Assembly: GCA_004154925.1 (NCBI GenBank)
Contig: QJNS01000007.1
Location: 372,001 to 436,000 of the forward strand
DNA: 64,000 nucleotides
Source: Monosporascus cannonballus
Taxonomy: Eukaryota; Ascomycota; Sordariomycetes; Xylariales
Reading direction: 5' to 3'
Below are positions 47,931 to 59,470 of the stretch, in pieces. The notes under the pieces are model-generated. The model ran no database searches. It was not told where the DNA came from and was given only the letters and a program-made list of their open reading frames with translations. Within the stretch, counting starts at the first letter, position 1, and every line of letters begins with the position of its first letter. The position numbers and the translations under genes are program-made.

Positions 47931-48831
47931 TAATCCATAAAATCTCAAAAAAAAAGGCCTTAATTTACCGTAATCTAATTAATAATATCTACCTTACTTA
48001 AGGCCTATATCTTAATTACGGACTTTGATTCCAATTATATAAAGTCGTTAAAATCGTCCAAAAATTAAAAGGTACGATTAATACATTTCGCAGCCTGGGA
48101 TTAATAATGCTAACGCTAATGATGTATACGAGAAAAACGCGTAAAAGCTTTGGACAAAGACTTTTCGGCCGCTAGCTTTTCCTTTTTTAATTTTTTCGAT
48201 TCCGCGATATAACGATTAATCATAAAAACAAGGATTCCTGTCCCGTTATACGAGTGACCTCCGCGAACACATTCCTTATAACGAAAAATCCCGGCCATCA
48301 TTTGGCAACTAAGCTGCCTGTTACGACCTGACAGGCTCCGGCCTCAGGAAACTGTCAAGCAAGGATAACACGGACCACCTCTTGAGTCACGTGATAAGTG
48401 CTCAGCAAAGATCTACTGAGCACGACTGATCAGCACTGAGCAACTGCTCAGCAAGAATTCGCTGAGCACAGTTGAGCAGAGATGAGCAGTAATACCAAGA
48501 AAACAATATATATACGCTCGTTATTTCCATAGTTTAGATAGCTTCAGCTTGCAACACTCATCAATACAAATCGTTTGCAATACGTTCCTGGGCCTTCGGT
48601 ATTAAGAGACGTGACTAAGTTACTTTATTGCTACAGAGTCCCACGATACTCCTGCCAACATAAACCCGTACGACTAAGGTTTAATAGTTGGTTAAACCCC
48701 TAGCCGTCACACTGCCGGGCAGAACAAAAGGAATAAGGTATCGCGTCAAAACCTTCAAGTTTAATTAAATTAGCCAGGGCAAATCGCTATTCAGATTTAC
48801 GGGAACGAAATTTAAATACACCGGAAGACAT
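47900..48831 (-). pseudogene. E9 antisense zinc-cluster gene, split by S3
   Basis: Starts at ATG, complement of 48829-48831 (MSSGVFKFRSRKSE, then a TAG where E2 has Gln). S3 (48319-48711) interrupts it between the second and third cysteine positions, with CTGCC duplicated on each side; the gene resumes at 48318. Across the break the spacing is [Tyr]-x2-C-x6-C-x8-[Tyr]-x2-C-x6-[Tyr], identical to E2. From 48301 to 48116 the frame is open and shares KKLKKEK and AEKSLS with E2. The stop after 48119 is followed by further in-phase text to about 47900. Confidence 0.74.
48319..48711 (+). repeat. S3, solo LTR in the E9 antisense gene (393 bp)
   Basis: TGTTACGACCTGACAGG to TAGCCGTCACA, flanked by CTGCC (48314-48318 / 48712-48716). 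Almost free of RIP. R-U5 is type 2. U3 has TGAGTCACGTG (AP-1/Gcn4-type site overlapping an E-box, 48383-48393) followed by at least five TGCTCAG / CTGAGCA words in both orientations up to about 48490. Confidence 0.95.
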
Positions 48832-48908
48832 AATAAATAAATACGAAAAGGTTTACTAAAAAAAAAAGAACAAATCTTAAAAACAAGATTTGTAAAAAAA
48901 GGAGATCA

Positions 48909-49295
48909 TGTTATAACTTAACGGGCCACGGTTTCCAGAAACGGTCTGTTACGACCTAATCACAAATACGCGGTAAGGCGAATTACGTAATAAATTATCA
49001 ACTTATTAATAATAAGCCAATAAGCCGAATTATTAACTTACTGGTAATAGCCAGTAAGCCGGATTACCAACTTATTAATAATAAGCCAGTACGTTAAAAC
49101 AAATATAATACGTTTATTATTTCTATAATTTAAAGAACTTTAGCTTGTAATAATAATTCGTTGCCCAAGGTACCCTTGGTATTACGAAACGTGCTACGAT
49201 TACTATATCCATTGCTCAGATTTCTACGATACTCCTGCTAACATAAACCCGTACGACTAAGGTTTAATAGTTGGTTAAACCTCCTAGCCGTCACA
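48909..49295 (+). repeat. E9 3' LTR (387 bp)
   Basis: TGTTATAACTTAACGGGCC to CCTAGCCGTCACA, followed by ACCTA. Palindrome GTTTCCAGAAAC at 48931-48942 and AATAAGCCAATAAGCC units. The right, outer edge is clean. Confidence 0.94.
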
Positions 49296-50490
49296 ACCTA
49301 GTACGTATTTAGGCTGAATCGTGGTAATAGGTTTGCTTTCGTTCTTTTAATTCTTTTTGGATTATTCTTTAAGTACGGGTTTTTATTTATCCTATCGGGA
49401 TTCTTTAAATGCCTTATACTATATTACCTTATGCCTTATTTTGCTATAATTGAAATATTTAATCTAGTTCCAGGTTTTCCTATAGGAGGTCCCTAGTTCC
49501 ATAGGTCCTAATTCCGTATCGTAAGACATGTTACCTCGTCGAAAAGCGCTGGTATTAATCGTATATCGGGATTTGTTATTAGTTTTTCCTCTGCTACCTT
49601 TAATACGCCAGGTGTATTATCGATCGTCGATGTTAATTATTATAACAATATAATCCGATAACTAATTAGTTTAATTAAGTTTAAAATTATTTTTATATAT
49701 GTTTTGTAAATTATCGAAATATTTAATTATTAATATTTGTTTTAAATTTAACTTAAAAGCTAATTAAATTAATATATTGCGGTAATTAAATCTTAATATT
49801 TTCTATCATAATTATTACATTTATATTTCGACTTTTGTTATTTTTATTTATTATTTCCAAATAATTCCTTAATATTTAATTAAGTGTTTTATAAGCGTTA
49901 TAAACTTATTTTATTTCCGGATTTCGTTTTTCGATTAATAAAATAATATATGCCCTTATAACGGGCTCGAATTAAATAACCATATTTCCGGTAAATCGTT
50001 TAATTACGAATTCTATTTGTATAATAAATATAATTAATTAAATAGGAAATACTCGAAATATGCTCGGTATTACGTTAAGAACAATAATAGCTTAATTAAG
50101 ATTCTGTTAAAAACTTTTAATTTAGGGGGTTTAAGAATTCTTCTTAATTTGTTAATGGAACTTAACTACATAACCTGGCTTGTTCGAAAAAGCTTTCCCG
50201 TTTCAGAAGTTTTTCTTTTTTCCTTAAATCTGTTATGGGCGGCTTAAAAGGATATTATAAGGTTATTATTATTTTTTTACGTTCAATAATATGTTCGTTT
50301 ATGGTATTAAGGCGTCGGAAAAATGTTTTACGAAAAAGGCGTAGGCGCTTTTCGTCTTTCTCAGGTTTTATTCCGGTATTCGGGTTATCAAGGACTTGGT
50401 ACGTAAGCTATTCGGGCTATTTGCTAATAAATATAATATCGGCGATATTGCTCAAAGTTTAACGTTATTAGTAAATATAAACTCATAACA
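49296..50490 (-). pseudogene. E6 gag N-terminal part and leader
   Basis: Final piece of E6 after E9, starting with the duplicated ACCTA. Runs on the complement from the middle of gag back to its N-terminus near 50380, where the start codon is mutated (context ATTCCGGTATTC), then the untranslated leader to the 5' LTR. Confidence 0.8.
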
Positions 50491-50877
50491 TATAACGGCT
50501 AAAAGGTTTAATTAATTATTAAACCTTAGTTGCACAGGTTTATATTAACAGGATTATCGTTAAACTTTATAGCAATAAGGTAACTTAGTTACGTTTCTTA
50601 ATACCAAGGATACAAAAACCGTATTATAAGCTATTAGTATTAATAAGTATTACAAACTGAAGCTATTTAAACTTATGGAAATAATAAGCGTATATATTTT
50701 TTCATGGATCACGTTAGATCCCTTAAATCACTCCGGATCCATATCGGATAACTGCATGTATCTCGTTGGATCCCTTGGATCATTCCGGATCTATATTACG
50801 TAGTTTCGTCCCGCTTGGGTCCTGTTTCGGTCACCAAGTGACCGTTTCCGAGACCCCTCCTCAGTTGGGTCATAACA
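50491..50877 (-). repeat. E6 5' LTR (387 bp, GGATCC module)
   Basis: TATAACGGC to GGGTCATAACA, followed by CTTTT. Two GGATC-type blocks and the palindrome CGGTCACCAAGTGACCG (50828-50844). The E-box of the partner LTR is lost here (TTACGTAG). The outer edge is clean. Confidence 0.92.
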
Positions 50878-51550
50878 CTTTTAAGCCGCCTATAAAAAGC
50901 TTAAGAAAAAAAAGAACATTCCCGAAACCGGAAAACCCTTTCGAACGAACCGGGTTATCCAGCTAAATTTTACCAAGGAACCAGAAAAGGTTTTTAAACC
51001 GTTTAAACCAGAACTTTTCGGCGGAACTTCGGTTAAATTATAATTATTTTTTACCTAATACCGAATATACTTTGGGTATTTTCCAATTAAACTAATTATG
51101 CTTATTATACGAATTAAATACACAGTCGGACGATTTATCGAAAACGCGGCTATTTGGTTCGAACCCATTATAAAAGGCTACGTTATTGTGTTAATTGAAA
51201 AACAAAATCCGGAAATAATGCAAATATATAACGATTATAAATAATTTAAGCAAATATTAACAAAAATATTGGAAATAATAAACGAAAAAATAAAAGCCGA
51301 AATAAAAATTTAATAATTATGATAGAGGAGATGGCTATCTAATTATAGTAATACGTTCGTTTAATTAATATTTAAGTTAAATTAAAAACAAAAAATATTA
51401 ATAATTAAATCTTTTCACGGTTTGAAAAAGAAAATACAAAAAATCTTTTTAAATTCGATCGGCTTAATTGTTTGTCGGATTAAATAGTTATAGCAGTTCA
51501 GATCAACAATCGACAATACGCCGGGCGTATTAAAAGTATTAAAAGAAAGA
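50878..51550 (+). pseudogene. E5 gag continuation
   Basis: Resumes E5 gag after E6, with FKPPIKS and KPFRTNRVIQLN-type text, then the Gag core: a block ending YRIYFGYFP and, after it, the AAIWFEP-like segment typical of gypsy Gag. It ends at about 51550 at a sharp junction with unrelated DNA. The rest of the element is not seen; the gag at 61265 overlaps it in homologous position and differs too much to be its continuation. Confidence 0.78.
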
Positions 51551-51566
51551 ATTTCTTACCTCATCT

Positions 51567-51671
51567 TGATCAGGACCCCATTTTGGAGGTTATGGCTACG
51601 CCTGCGACGCAGCAGCCGTAGCCACAGCTATAGCTTTTGATCAAAAAGTATCTGTCAGGGGTCCAATGTAT
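51567..51671. other. G+C-rich, inverted-repeat island at the left edge of the unclassified block
   Basis: About 105 bp with normal base composition and no RIP inside an AT-rich sea. Inverted repeats nest: GGACCCC (51573-51579) with GGGGTCC (51658-51664), TGGCTACG (51593-51600) with CGTAGCCA (51617-51624), and inside that CTGCG-A-CGCAG (51602-51612). It could be the terminus of a DNA element or a small palindromic insertion. I found no matching copy at the right end of the block near 61260. Confidence 0.5.
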
Positions 51672-54600
51672 CAGCTAAATTCCTTTAAGAATAATACATA
51701 CAAAAATAATAAAACCTCCAAAACAAGGCCTAATAATAAATTATGATTTTTTCGTTCCGTTTAATACGTTTCCATATAAATTTATAAAAATTATTAATAT
51801 TAATTTTAAAAATACATATTAATTACGAAATTCCCAATATTTTAATTTATATACTTAAATACATATTTGAAATCCTTATTTCTTAATATTATAATAATAT
51901 TAATTAGTACAAAATAAAAATTATTATAATAAAAAATTAACTTCAAATTTCAATTAATCAATATTAAAAATCTTTAACCCCTTTAAGCCAATATAATAAT
52001 ATATAAAACATAAAGTTATCCGTAATACACCTCGAAATATATTTTTTTTCCTAATTAACTAACTACAAATAATATATTCGAAAATTTAAGGAAAATATTT
52101 TAAATTTTTAAATATTTAAATTTCCAAAATAGAACGTTTATTTTTATTTAATACTTTTACCGGTTTCTTCCTAATACAAACATAATTAACCCATATGCTA
52201 ATATTACATGTACGGTTAATAACCTTATAGAAATTTTACGTTATCGGTTTATTCGCCTTATATTAAGTATTATATTTAACTGGTAAAGCCATATTTTACA
52301 GAAAAAATTAATCGATACGGTACATAATCTGTTTTCGGAAAACTTAATTTTGTTTGTCGTTATTAAAATAAGTTTTATAAATTTTTCATTATTTGAATTT
52401 CTTTGGTAATAACCGATTTAATTATTATCCAAATTATATTATTAATTAAGTTAATAAAGAAATAACAAAGTTTTATATTAAAAACTCTATATTTTATTTT
52501 TATTTTAATATCCGTAAATACAAAAAATTTAATTTAGAAATATTTAACCGTATAATAGCCCGATAATATAATTATATTATTTTTAATTCTGAATAAATAG
52601 TAAACGATTAATTCCAGATTATTATATTAAACTTTAGTTTCGAATAATATTATAATTTAATTATTATCGACAAAAAATATTTATTATTAAAAGAAAAAGA
52701 TTTCCGCTTTAAATATCTTAATATCCGTAATTTGCGTTTTATTTTCCTTATTTATATATATTAATTTATATATATAATAATTATTAATAATATTATAAAA
52801 AGAACTACGAAATATGGCGGTTTTCGTTAAATCGGCGGCTCAATTAAATATTATAATAATGCGGAAATTTAACGTTTTAATATTAATTATTCCAAAATTA
52901 ATATTATTATTTTCTTTATACCCAAATATTAACGTTAGAATTAAAAATACTTAAACTTTTTAATAATTAATATATCCGGGTTATTAAATAATATCTTTTT
53001 AATACAGCTTAATAATTTATATTTTATTATTAAAATTATTATTTATATTAATAATGAAGCGCAAATTGTAAATATTTATAATTACTGAATTGAGATTATA
53101 ATAAACTAGGGGTATGTATTAAAAATTATAAATGAAATTATTAAGTTTTATAATTCCAAAATATTTTACGGAAATTAAATTCGCATGTATAATAATTCAA
53201 AATAATTAAATAATTTTATCCGTATTATTATATTTATTTTCGATTTTGATTTAAATATAAACAGTCTGAATATTAATTAAATAATATAATAAAATATACC
53301 GCAAAGTTTTTCAATTAAGGATTTATATCAACGATTTGGTTTAACAGTTTATAATTATAAGGAATTAAATATAATTAATTATAAATAAATTATATTATAT
53401 GTATTTTATTAAGCCTTCAATAAATATAAAACTAAATAATTTATTATGAAAAAAGTTAAAATAACGAAAACAATCCAGGCCCGGTAAAGCGAAAACTATA
53501 TTATTTATAAAAATATAAAGGTAATAATAAAAAGTAACGTAACGGATTCGTATAATAAAAGATAATACGTAATTTATGGCGAATAGTTTTAATTTTAATT
53601 TTCGGCCGACAAAAATATTACTCGTAAACCTCCGAAATACAGTAATTTTAATATATATTACCAAATAAAAATAAGGCTTTAATAATACGTATTATTTAAT
53701 GGCAAATATATACGTAAAGCGATTTTAATATATTTAAAAAAACGAAGTTATTATGTTTAAAAAAACCCTAATAACTTAATTCCGGCTGCATTTTATTATA
53801 ATATATATATACTTAATATTTTCTGTATATTGAAACCTTTAAATTCGAAAGTATTTACGTAAAAATAACTAAAAGCCGGTTCGGTAAAAGCGGTTATTTA
53901 GGAAATAATAGAATCTTATTATACACGACAGACAAACAAATTACTTTTTGCGTAATTATTTCCGTTGAACAGTAAAAAAAGAAAATAAATATTTATTTTT
54001 ATTAAATCGAAATAGTTTTTACTTAATAAATCCCCAAATATGTTCAATAAAATTAAAAATCTATGTTGAATTTAAAACATAATTAAATTAATTAAAGCGG
54101 TTACCGGTTTCCATAAATAGCAATATTAAGACATTTTATAAAACCGCCTATTTTTTACGTTATATATAATATATAAAAAAGTTATATTTTCGATTTTATA
54201 GAAAATATAGGTAATTTTTCGCAAACGGCGGAATTCGTTTAATCGAAAATAATGGCATTATATTCCCCTATTATAGACCAATTTATATAAATTACGAATT
54301 ATTAATACGGTATAAATTCGACTAATAACGGAAAAATGTATAAGGCCGTTGTAAATTACGTTTTATCGTAATTAAAATATATTATACCTAATTATTCCGT
54401 TTAATTTAATAATTAACGGTTTAACGGTAATCCTAATAATTTAAATACCAAACCGGCATATAGTTTATATATTTTGAAAATTTAAAATTATAATTTCGGT
54501 TATAATAATACGTATATTTATATACATAATTCGTAACGTATAAAAAAAATCCTAATTAAAAACTTATTTTATTCTTTTTATTTATAATATCGGTATAAAA

Positions 54601-55677
54601 CTAATTATTTTTAAATATTTTTAACTTTCCAGTCCCGTTTTTATTATTATGTTTGTATTTACATAATTCGGTTGCTTTTATATTATTACTGGAATTACCA
54701 GCGTTACCAAAACATAATAATCCGCAACACGATATTATAAATAATATATCGGAAAAAAATCAAAATACTAATTTTTATCGAAATTAGGAAATTATATATT
54801 AAAAACAAACGGTACTTTTCGGACAATAATATTAATAACAAATTAAAAAGTAATTCCGATTTTAAGTTAAAAAATAAAAAACGAAATTTTGCCGGATTTA
54901 ATTAAAGTCGATAATAAAAAATACGTTCGGTTTTAACGTAACGTTATGGTTATAAAACGAAATAATTATAAATATTTATATTATATTAATTAAAATTATT
55001 AATATATTATTTATTTATTAAATTTATTATTCTTATTAATTTCTAATTTATTAAGCCTTGTACTGAATATTAATTAGCCTTAATCCGGATTAATTAATTA
55101 TTATAATAAATATATAACAGATTTTTTCAATTAGAAAATTTAATGAAATTTTATATTACGTGATTCAAATTAAAATTTATTACAAATATTAACAAAGTAG
55201 TTTTCTAATTTATAATCCTTAGTTTATAACGCCAAATTAAAATCTTTTAAATTTTATTTTCCGGTTTTCTTTTTCCAGTTCGTCGTATTAATTCTTAAAA
55301 TATTTTTATACCTTTTAACAATTAAAATATCTTATGTCGGATTAAATAATTAAAATAAGAAATTAATTATACGGGTAAATAAATAATATAAATAATTTTT
55401 CGCCAATATCAAAAAAACCATTTTTTATTAGTAATATAACTATTTTAACGTTTACTTTTTTTTAAATATTAATTTGAAACGTTTAAAATCCCGTGTTTAT
55501 AATAAATCTTTATGAATTATATTTTATAACCATATTTTTTTATAACTAAAACTAATATTTATCGGTATACGGTTTTAATATTTTTCGAAACCTCTTATAT
55601 ATCTTATTAGTATTTCATTGGAAATTTTAATAATTATTTTTTTTGGAATTAGAGCTTTTTGGTTCTCTTAATAAAAA

Positions 55678-55809
55678 TTAATAACCGGATTTAGCTTTTT
55701 TTTCCCTTACCGCGTTTTCCTTTATTGGCGTAATTGGGTCATCGGTTAGTTTTCAAAATCTGTTCGCTTTTTCACCAGCTAGTTCTAAGAATTTCGTTAT
55801 ATCAAAATT
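55678..55809 (-). pseudogene. Unidentified coding remnant
   Basis: 44 codons on the complement with one internal TGA and a final TAA. Reads ITKFLELAGEKANRF, then after the TGA KLTDDPITPIKENAVREKK. It is charged and low in the Asn/Ile/Tyr codons that dominate random AT-rich frames, so it looks like real protein. I do not recognise the family. Confidence 0.4.
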
Positions 55810-58800
55810 ATACATAAATATAATAATAATTAGATATTGCCAATAACCGCCAAAATCCTTAATATTAATACCACATATGCCACGGTACTTAAAAATTTAA
55901 TTTTTATATAAAGGTTTTTACTTAATAATTAATTATATATAATTATAGATTTTCTTTTCCTTTAATACTATAAAAATAACGTTTACATAATATATGTTAT
56001 AAAATATTTCGCTGTTTTATATTTCTTTTAATCGAAACCATACAATTATTACATCCTTAATATTATTTATATTGTACAAATGGTTTAATATTATTTATAT
56101 TATACAAATCGTTATAAATAATAAATTCTCGACAGTAACCAACCGCCTAAATTATACTGCTTTTTAAAAAATATACGCCGGTTAAATCTATAATATAAGA
56201 AACATTTACTTTACAATTCCAAAAACCCATTATTTAATAATCCCTATTATCCGTATTAATAATTTTATTATTATATTCTAATATAAAAAAAACGAATAAT
56301 ATTATATATTATTTAATGACTTTTTAGGGATTTACTGAAAACGAAATTTAAAAACTATTAAAATATATAAATACATTTTTTATCAATATTTCTTAAATTA
56401 TATATATATAATCGACATCGCGGCATATTTATTCAAATATTATTCCGAAATTATTATGGATAAAATATACGTTAATACATATATAACGGTAAATACCTTA
56501 CGTTTTTTGGCATATAATAATAAAATTTACCTTATAAAAACTTTATAATATTAAAATTTTGTCAAATAATTATTCGGTTTAAAAAAGGCTTATTTTATAA
56601 ATTACAGCAAAATTGAAAAACACAATATATATAATAAAAGGTAAAATCCGAAAAATAACGCCGTAATTAATATAATTCGTATCAAAAACTAACTTAACGC
56701 TGTTACAACTTTTATATACGTTTTAATTTTTTACTAAATTACTATATATTTCCCGAATATAATTACCATATTTTACTTTCTTAAACGGCAATAATATTAT
56801 TATAATAATTATATAATATTATGGATATATAAATAAGTATTTATAATTAAAAGGTTTAATAATATTTTATATTTACTAATATAAATTCGGCTTAATTAAA
56901 ATTAAAAATATAAATAAAAGATATAAAATATAATAAATAAAATAAAATACATAAATTAAATAATTACCGAAAATATTATTAATATTAATAAGAAATATAT
57001 ATAAATTTGTAATATAGAAATAAAGCTTACAAATAATTAATAAGTTATAAAAATATTTTAAGGTAATATATATAATTAAAATTAAAATATATATAATTTT
57101 TAGAATTATATAATTATAAATATATAAATTCTTAAATATAAATAAAGAACTTGACGTTATATTTTCTTATAACGAAATATTAATATATAAAAAAAGAACG
57201 TTATAATTATATATAAATTATTCGAAATCTATGTTTAATTACAAATTTCTTAATATATTTCATAAAGTTATTTCGTTTAAATATATATTAAATACAATTA
57301 TTATAATTAATTAATATACAATAAATATTATTTATTTAATTATAATATTTTATAATTTCAAATAATTATTTTATTTTAATATATAAAAATACAATATTTG
57401 TAATATAATAATTATTAATTAATTCTTTTTTTACTTAATACCGGAAATGTATATTATAATATACACTTTTATATATTTTACGATATTATAAAAAGTAAAT
57501 AAATTTCTTGCCGATATAATAAATGTAATTTCCGTTATAGTTCTGGATAATATATGCCGAATAAATTTAAAAAACCTTATTCGCCCAGCCAAAAAAATTA
57601 AATTCGTTAATAATATCCCCGAAAAAAAGTTTACCTCGGAAAAATAACTTATTTCCGAAAAACAATTTACCATTAAGAAATAACTTTAAAAACGAGTAAT
57701 AAGATTTCGAATTAAAGAATAACCGGAATAAATACCAGAATAAAAACAATCTGCCTCCGAAAAATAACTTCAAAAATAAATAATAAAATCCTTAATAAAA
57801 AGATAACCGACATTAATACTAAAATAACTTGCGATAAAGCAAAACCGACATACGTAATCTTGATTAAGTTATTTTCGTATTAATTAAACAATATTCGATT
57901 ATCTTAAAATATAAAATATTTCTTATAAACAATACATATTATACGTAACCGATTCCAGATATTAGGCATATATTATAAAATTATATTAATATTGCGGAAC
58001 TTTTAAAAGAAATAAATAGCTTACGTGTTAATATTAATATAAATATATATTAATTAAGCAAATCTTATAATTACTAAAAATCTATAATTTCGATAATATT
58101 ACGAAATACTTATATTACGAATAAGACATTTTATTACGGAAAAATACGGTCTTTATATAAATATTAAATATTAATAATATAAATTGGGATATTTTTTTAT
58201 AATAATAACCGGTAAAACAAAATTACCATTATAACGGATTATGCCAGCTCTATAAATTATTAAATTATTAAATTAATAACGGACTTTTAAATAATTATAG
58301 TTTTCGTAATTTAGCGAAAAATATATATAAACTAGGTATTATATAAACCATATAAAAAAGTTTATAATTTTATAAACCGGGCCGCTTAAATAAAAAATAT
58401 GTATTATATAATTATTTTATAGATATTATAATTTACGGAATTATGCGGGTAATAAATATGTAAATTATATTTAAAAACGCGGCAAAACATATTTATACGT
58501 AACTTTTAAATACTCGATATTATTATATAATCTGAATAAAAATCTTTAAAAGGATTTAAACGTAAATATTACACTTAAAACGAATAAAATCTTAAAACCC
58601 GAAAACGTAAAAAGATTTATTAATATATAAGTTTTAATAATACGCAGAAAAAGGTAAAACATAAGAAAAGAATTTCAAAAAATATTTAACAATGTTAATT
58701 AATAAATTAATATAAATGAGGTATACGGGTTAACCCTAAATTTTGCGTTATATTTAATTATAAATAATATAATATTTTTATATAACTTTACGAAAAACAA

Positions 58801-59182
58801 CATATTTAAACAGAATATAATTAATTAAAATTACCTAAATTATAAATCTAGTTATTTATATTAATTTCGTTAATGATTATATTACGTACCGTTATATAAA
58901 ATATTATTTTCTTATTTACGGTTTTATTATTAAAAAAGAACAAATTATATTAATATAATAACCAAATAATTGCGATAATATATAAAACGATTCCGAAATT
59001 AATTAATTAAATTTATAGAAGTAATAAAAATATATTCATATTAACATTATAATATAAATTTTATATTACTTATAAAAAAATATAAAGTAATAAAAAATAA
59101 AAAATTATATTAACAGCTTGTTTTTATCTGATAAATCTTTATTTTGTTTATTTGATAACGACGATAATTATAATGGACTGCC

Positions 59183-59470
59183 TTAATCATGATTATCAAT
59201 TAAGTTATCGATAATTTGCACCATAACAGTATAATTTCTTTTTATATATAAAATATTACGGTTATCCGAAACTAAATTATCCTTAATAAATTCGATACCA
59301 AAGGTTTTTCGATTAATTACTTTAAAATTATTTATATGTTAATTTTTGGTTTTTGCCGTATTTAGTGAATTAAATTTACTTATATCGTTAAGAATGGGTA
59401 CGATATTATTAAAATCGATAAATTTAATTTCCAAACTTTTACGGCTTATAGATAAAATATTTTCGGAATT
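59183..59470 (-). pseudogene. Unidentified coding remnant, 96-codon frame with one internal stop
   Basis: On the complement a frame of 96 codons runs to TAA at 59183-59185 with one internal TAA. Segments: NSENILSISRKSLEIKF, FNNIVPILNDISKFNS, INRKTFGIEFIKDNLVSD and MVQIIDNLIDNHD. In sequence this AT-rich, random frames should hit a stop roughly every ten codons, so this is probably the C-terminal part of a decayed protein. The stretch just upstream (to about 59700) is also fairly open in the same direction. Family unknown. Confidence 0.42.

Larger units (their letters stand above)
42030..49295 (+). mobile_element. E9, full-length Ty3/gypsy element carrying S3
   Basis: Plus-strand element with LTRs 42030-42416 and 48909-49295 (387 bp each), flanked by ACCTA (42025-42029 / 49296-49300). 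Contains gag-pol, a purine tract before the 3' LTR (AAAAAAAGGAGATCA) and the antisense zinc-cluster gene, which is split by solo LTR S3. Same LTR module and antisense subtype as E2. Confidence 0.95.
21962..50877 (-). mobile_element. E6, full-length Ty3/gypsy element split by three later insertions
   Basis: Minus-strand element inserted in E5 gag, proven by CTTTT at 21957-21961 and 50878-50882. Its own sequence is in four pieces: 21962-26631, 33489-33924, 41888-42029 and 49296-50877. Together they total about 6.8 kb, the normal size for this family. E7, E8 and E9 each interrupt its gag region with clean 5-bp duplications, all within about 570 bp of E6 sequence. Its LTRs carry the GGATCC module and R-U5 type 2, and its antisense zinc-cluster gene is of the E1 subtype. 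Confidence 0.93.

Noticed and set aside
50766..50966. 66-codon plus-strand frame
   Set aside because: Crosses the outer edge of the E6 5' LTR into E5 gag in the wrong frame.
51593..51624. Helitron 3' terminus
   Set aside because: A G+C-rich hairpin is present, but there is no CTRR end at the right distance after it and no TC start or Rep/helicase text in the block.
57431..57773. Two overlapping minus-strand frames rich in Phe, Leu and Gly
   Set aside because: They overlap each other in different frames over a degenerate short repeat (CCGAAAAATAAC-like). Neither shows a motif, and AT-rich low-complexity sequence explains the open length.
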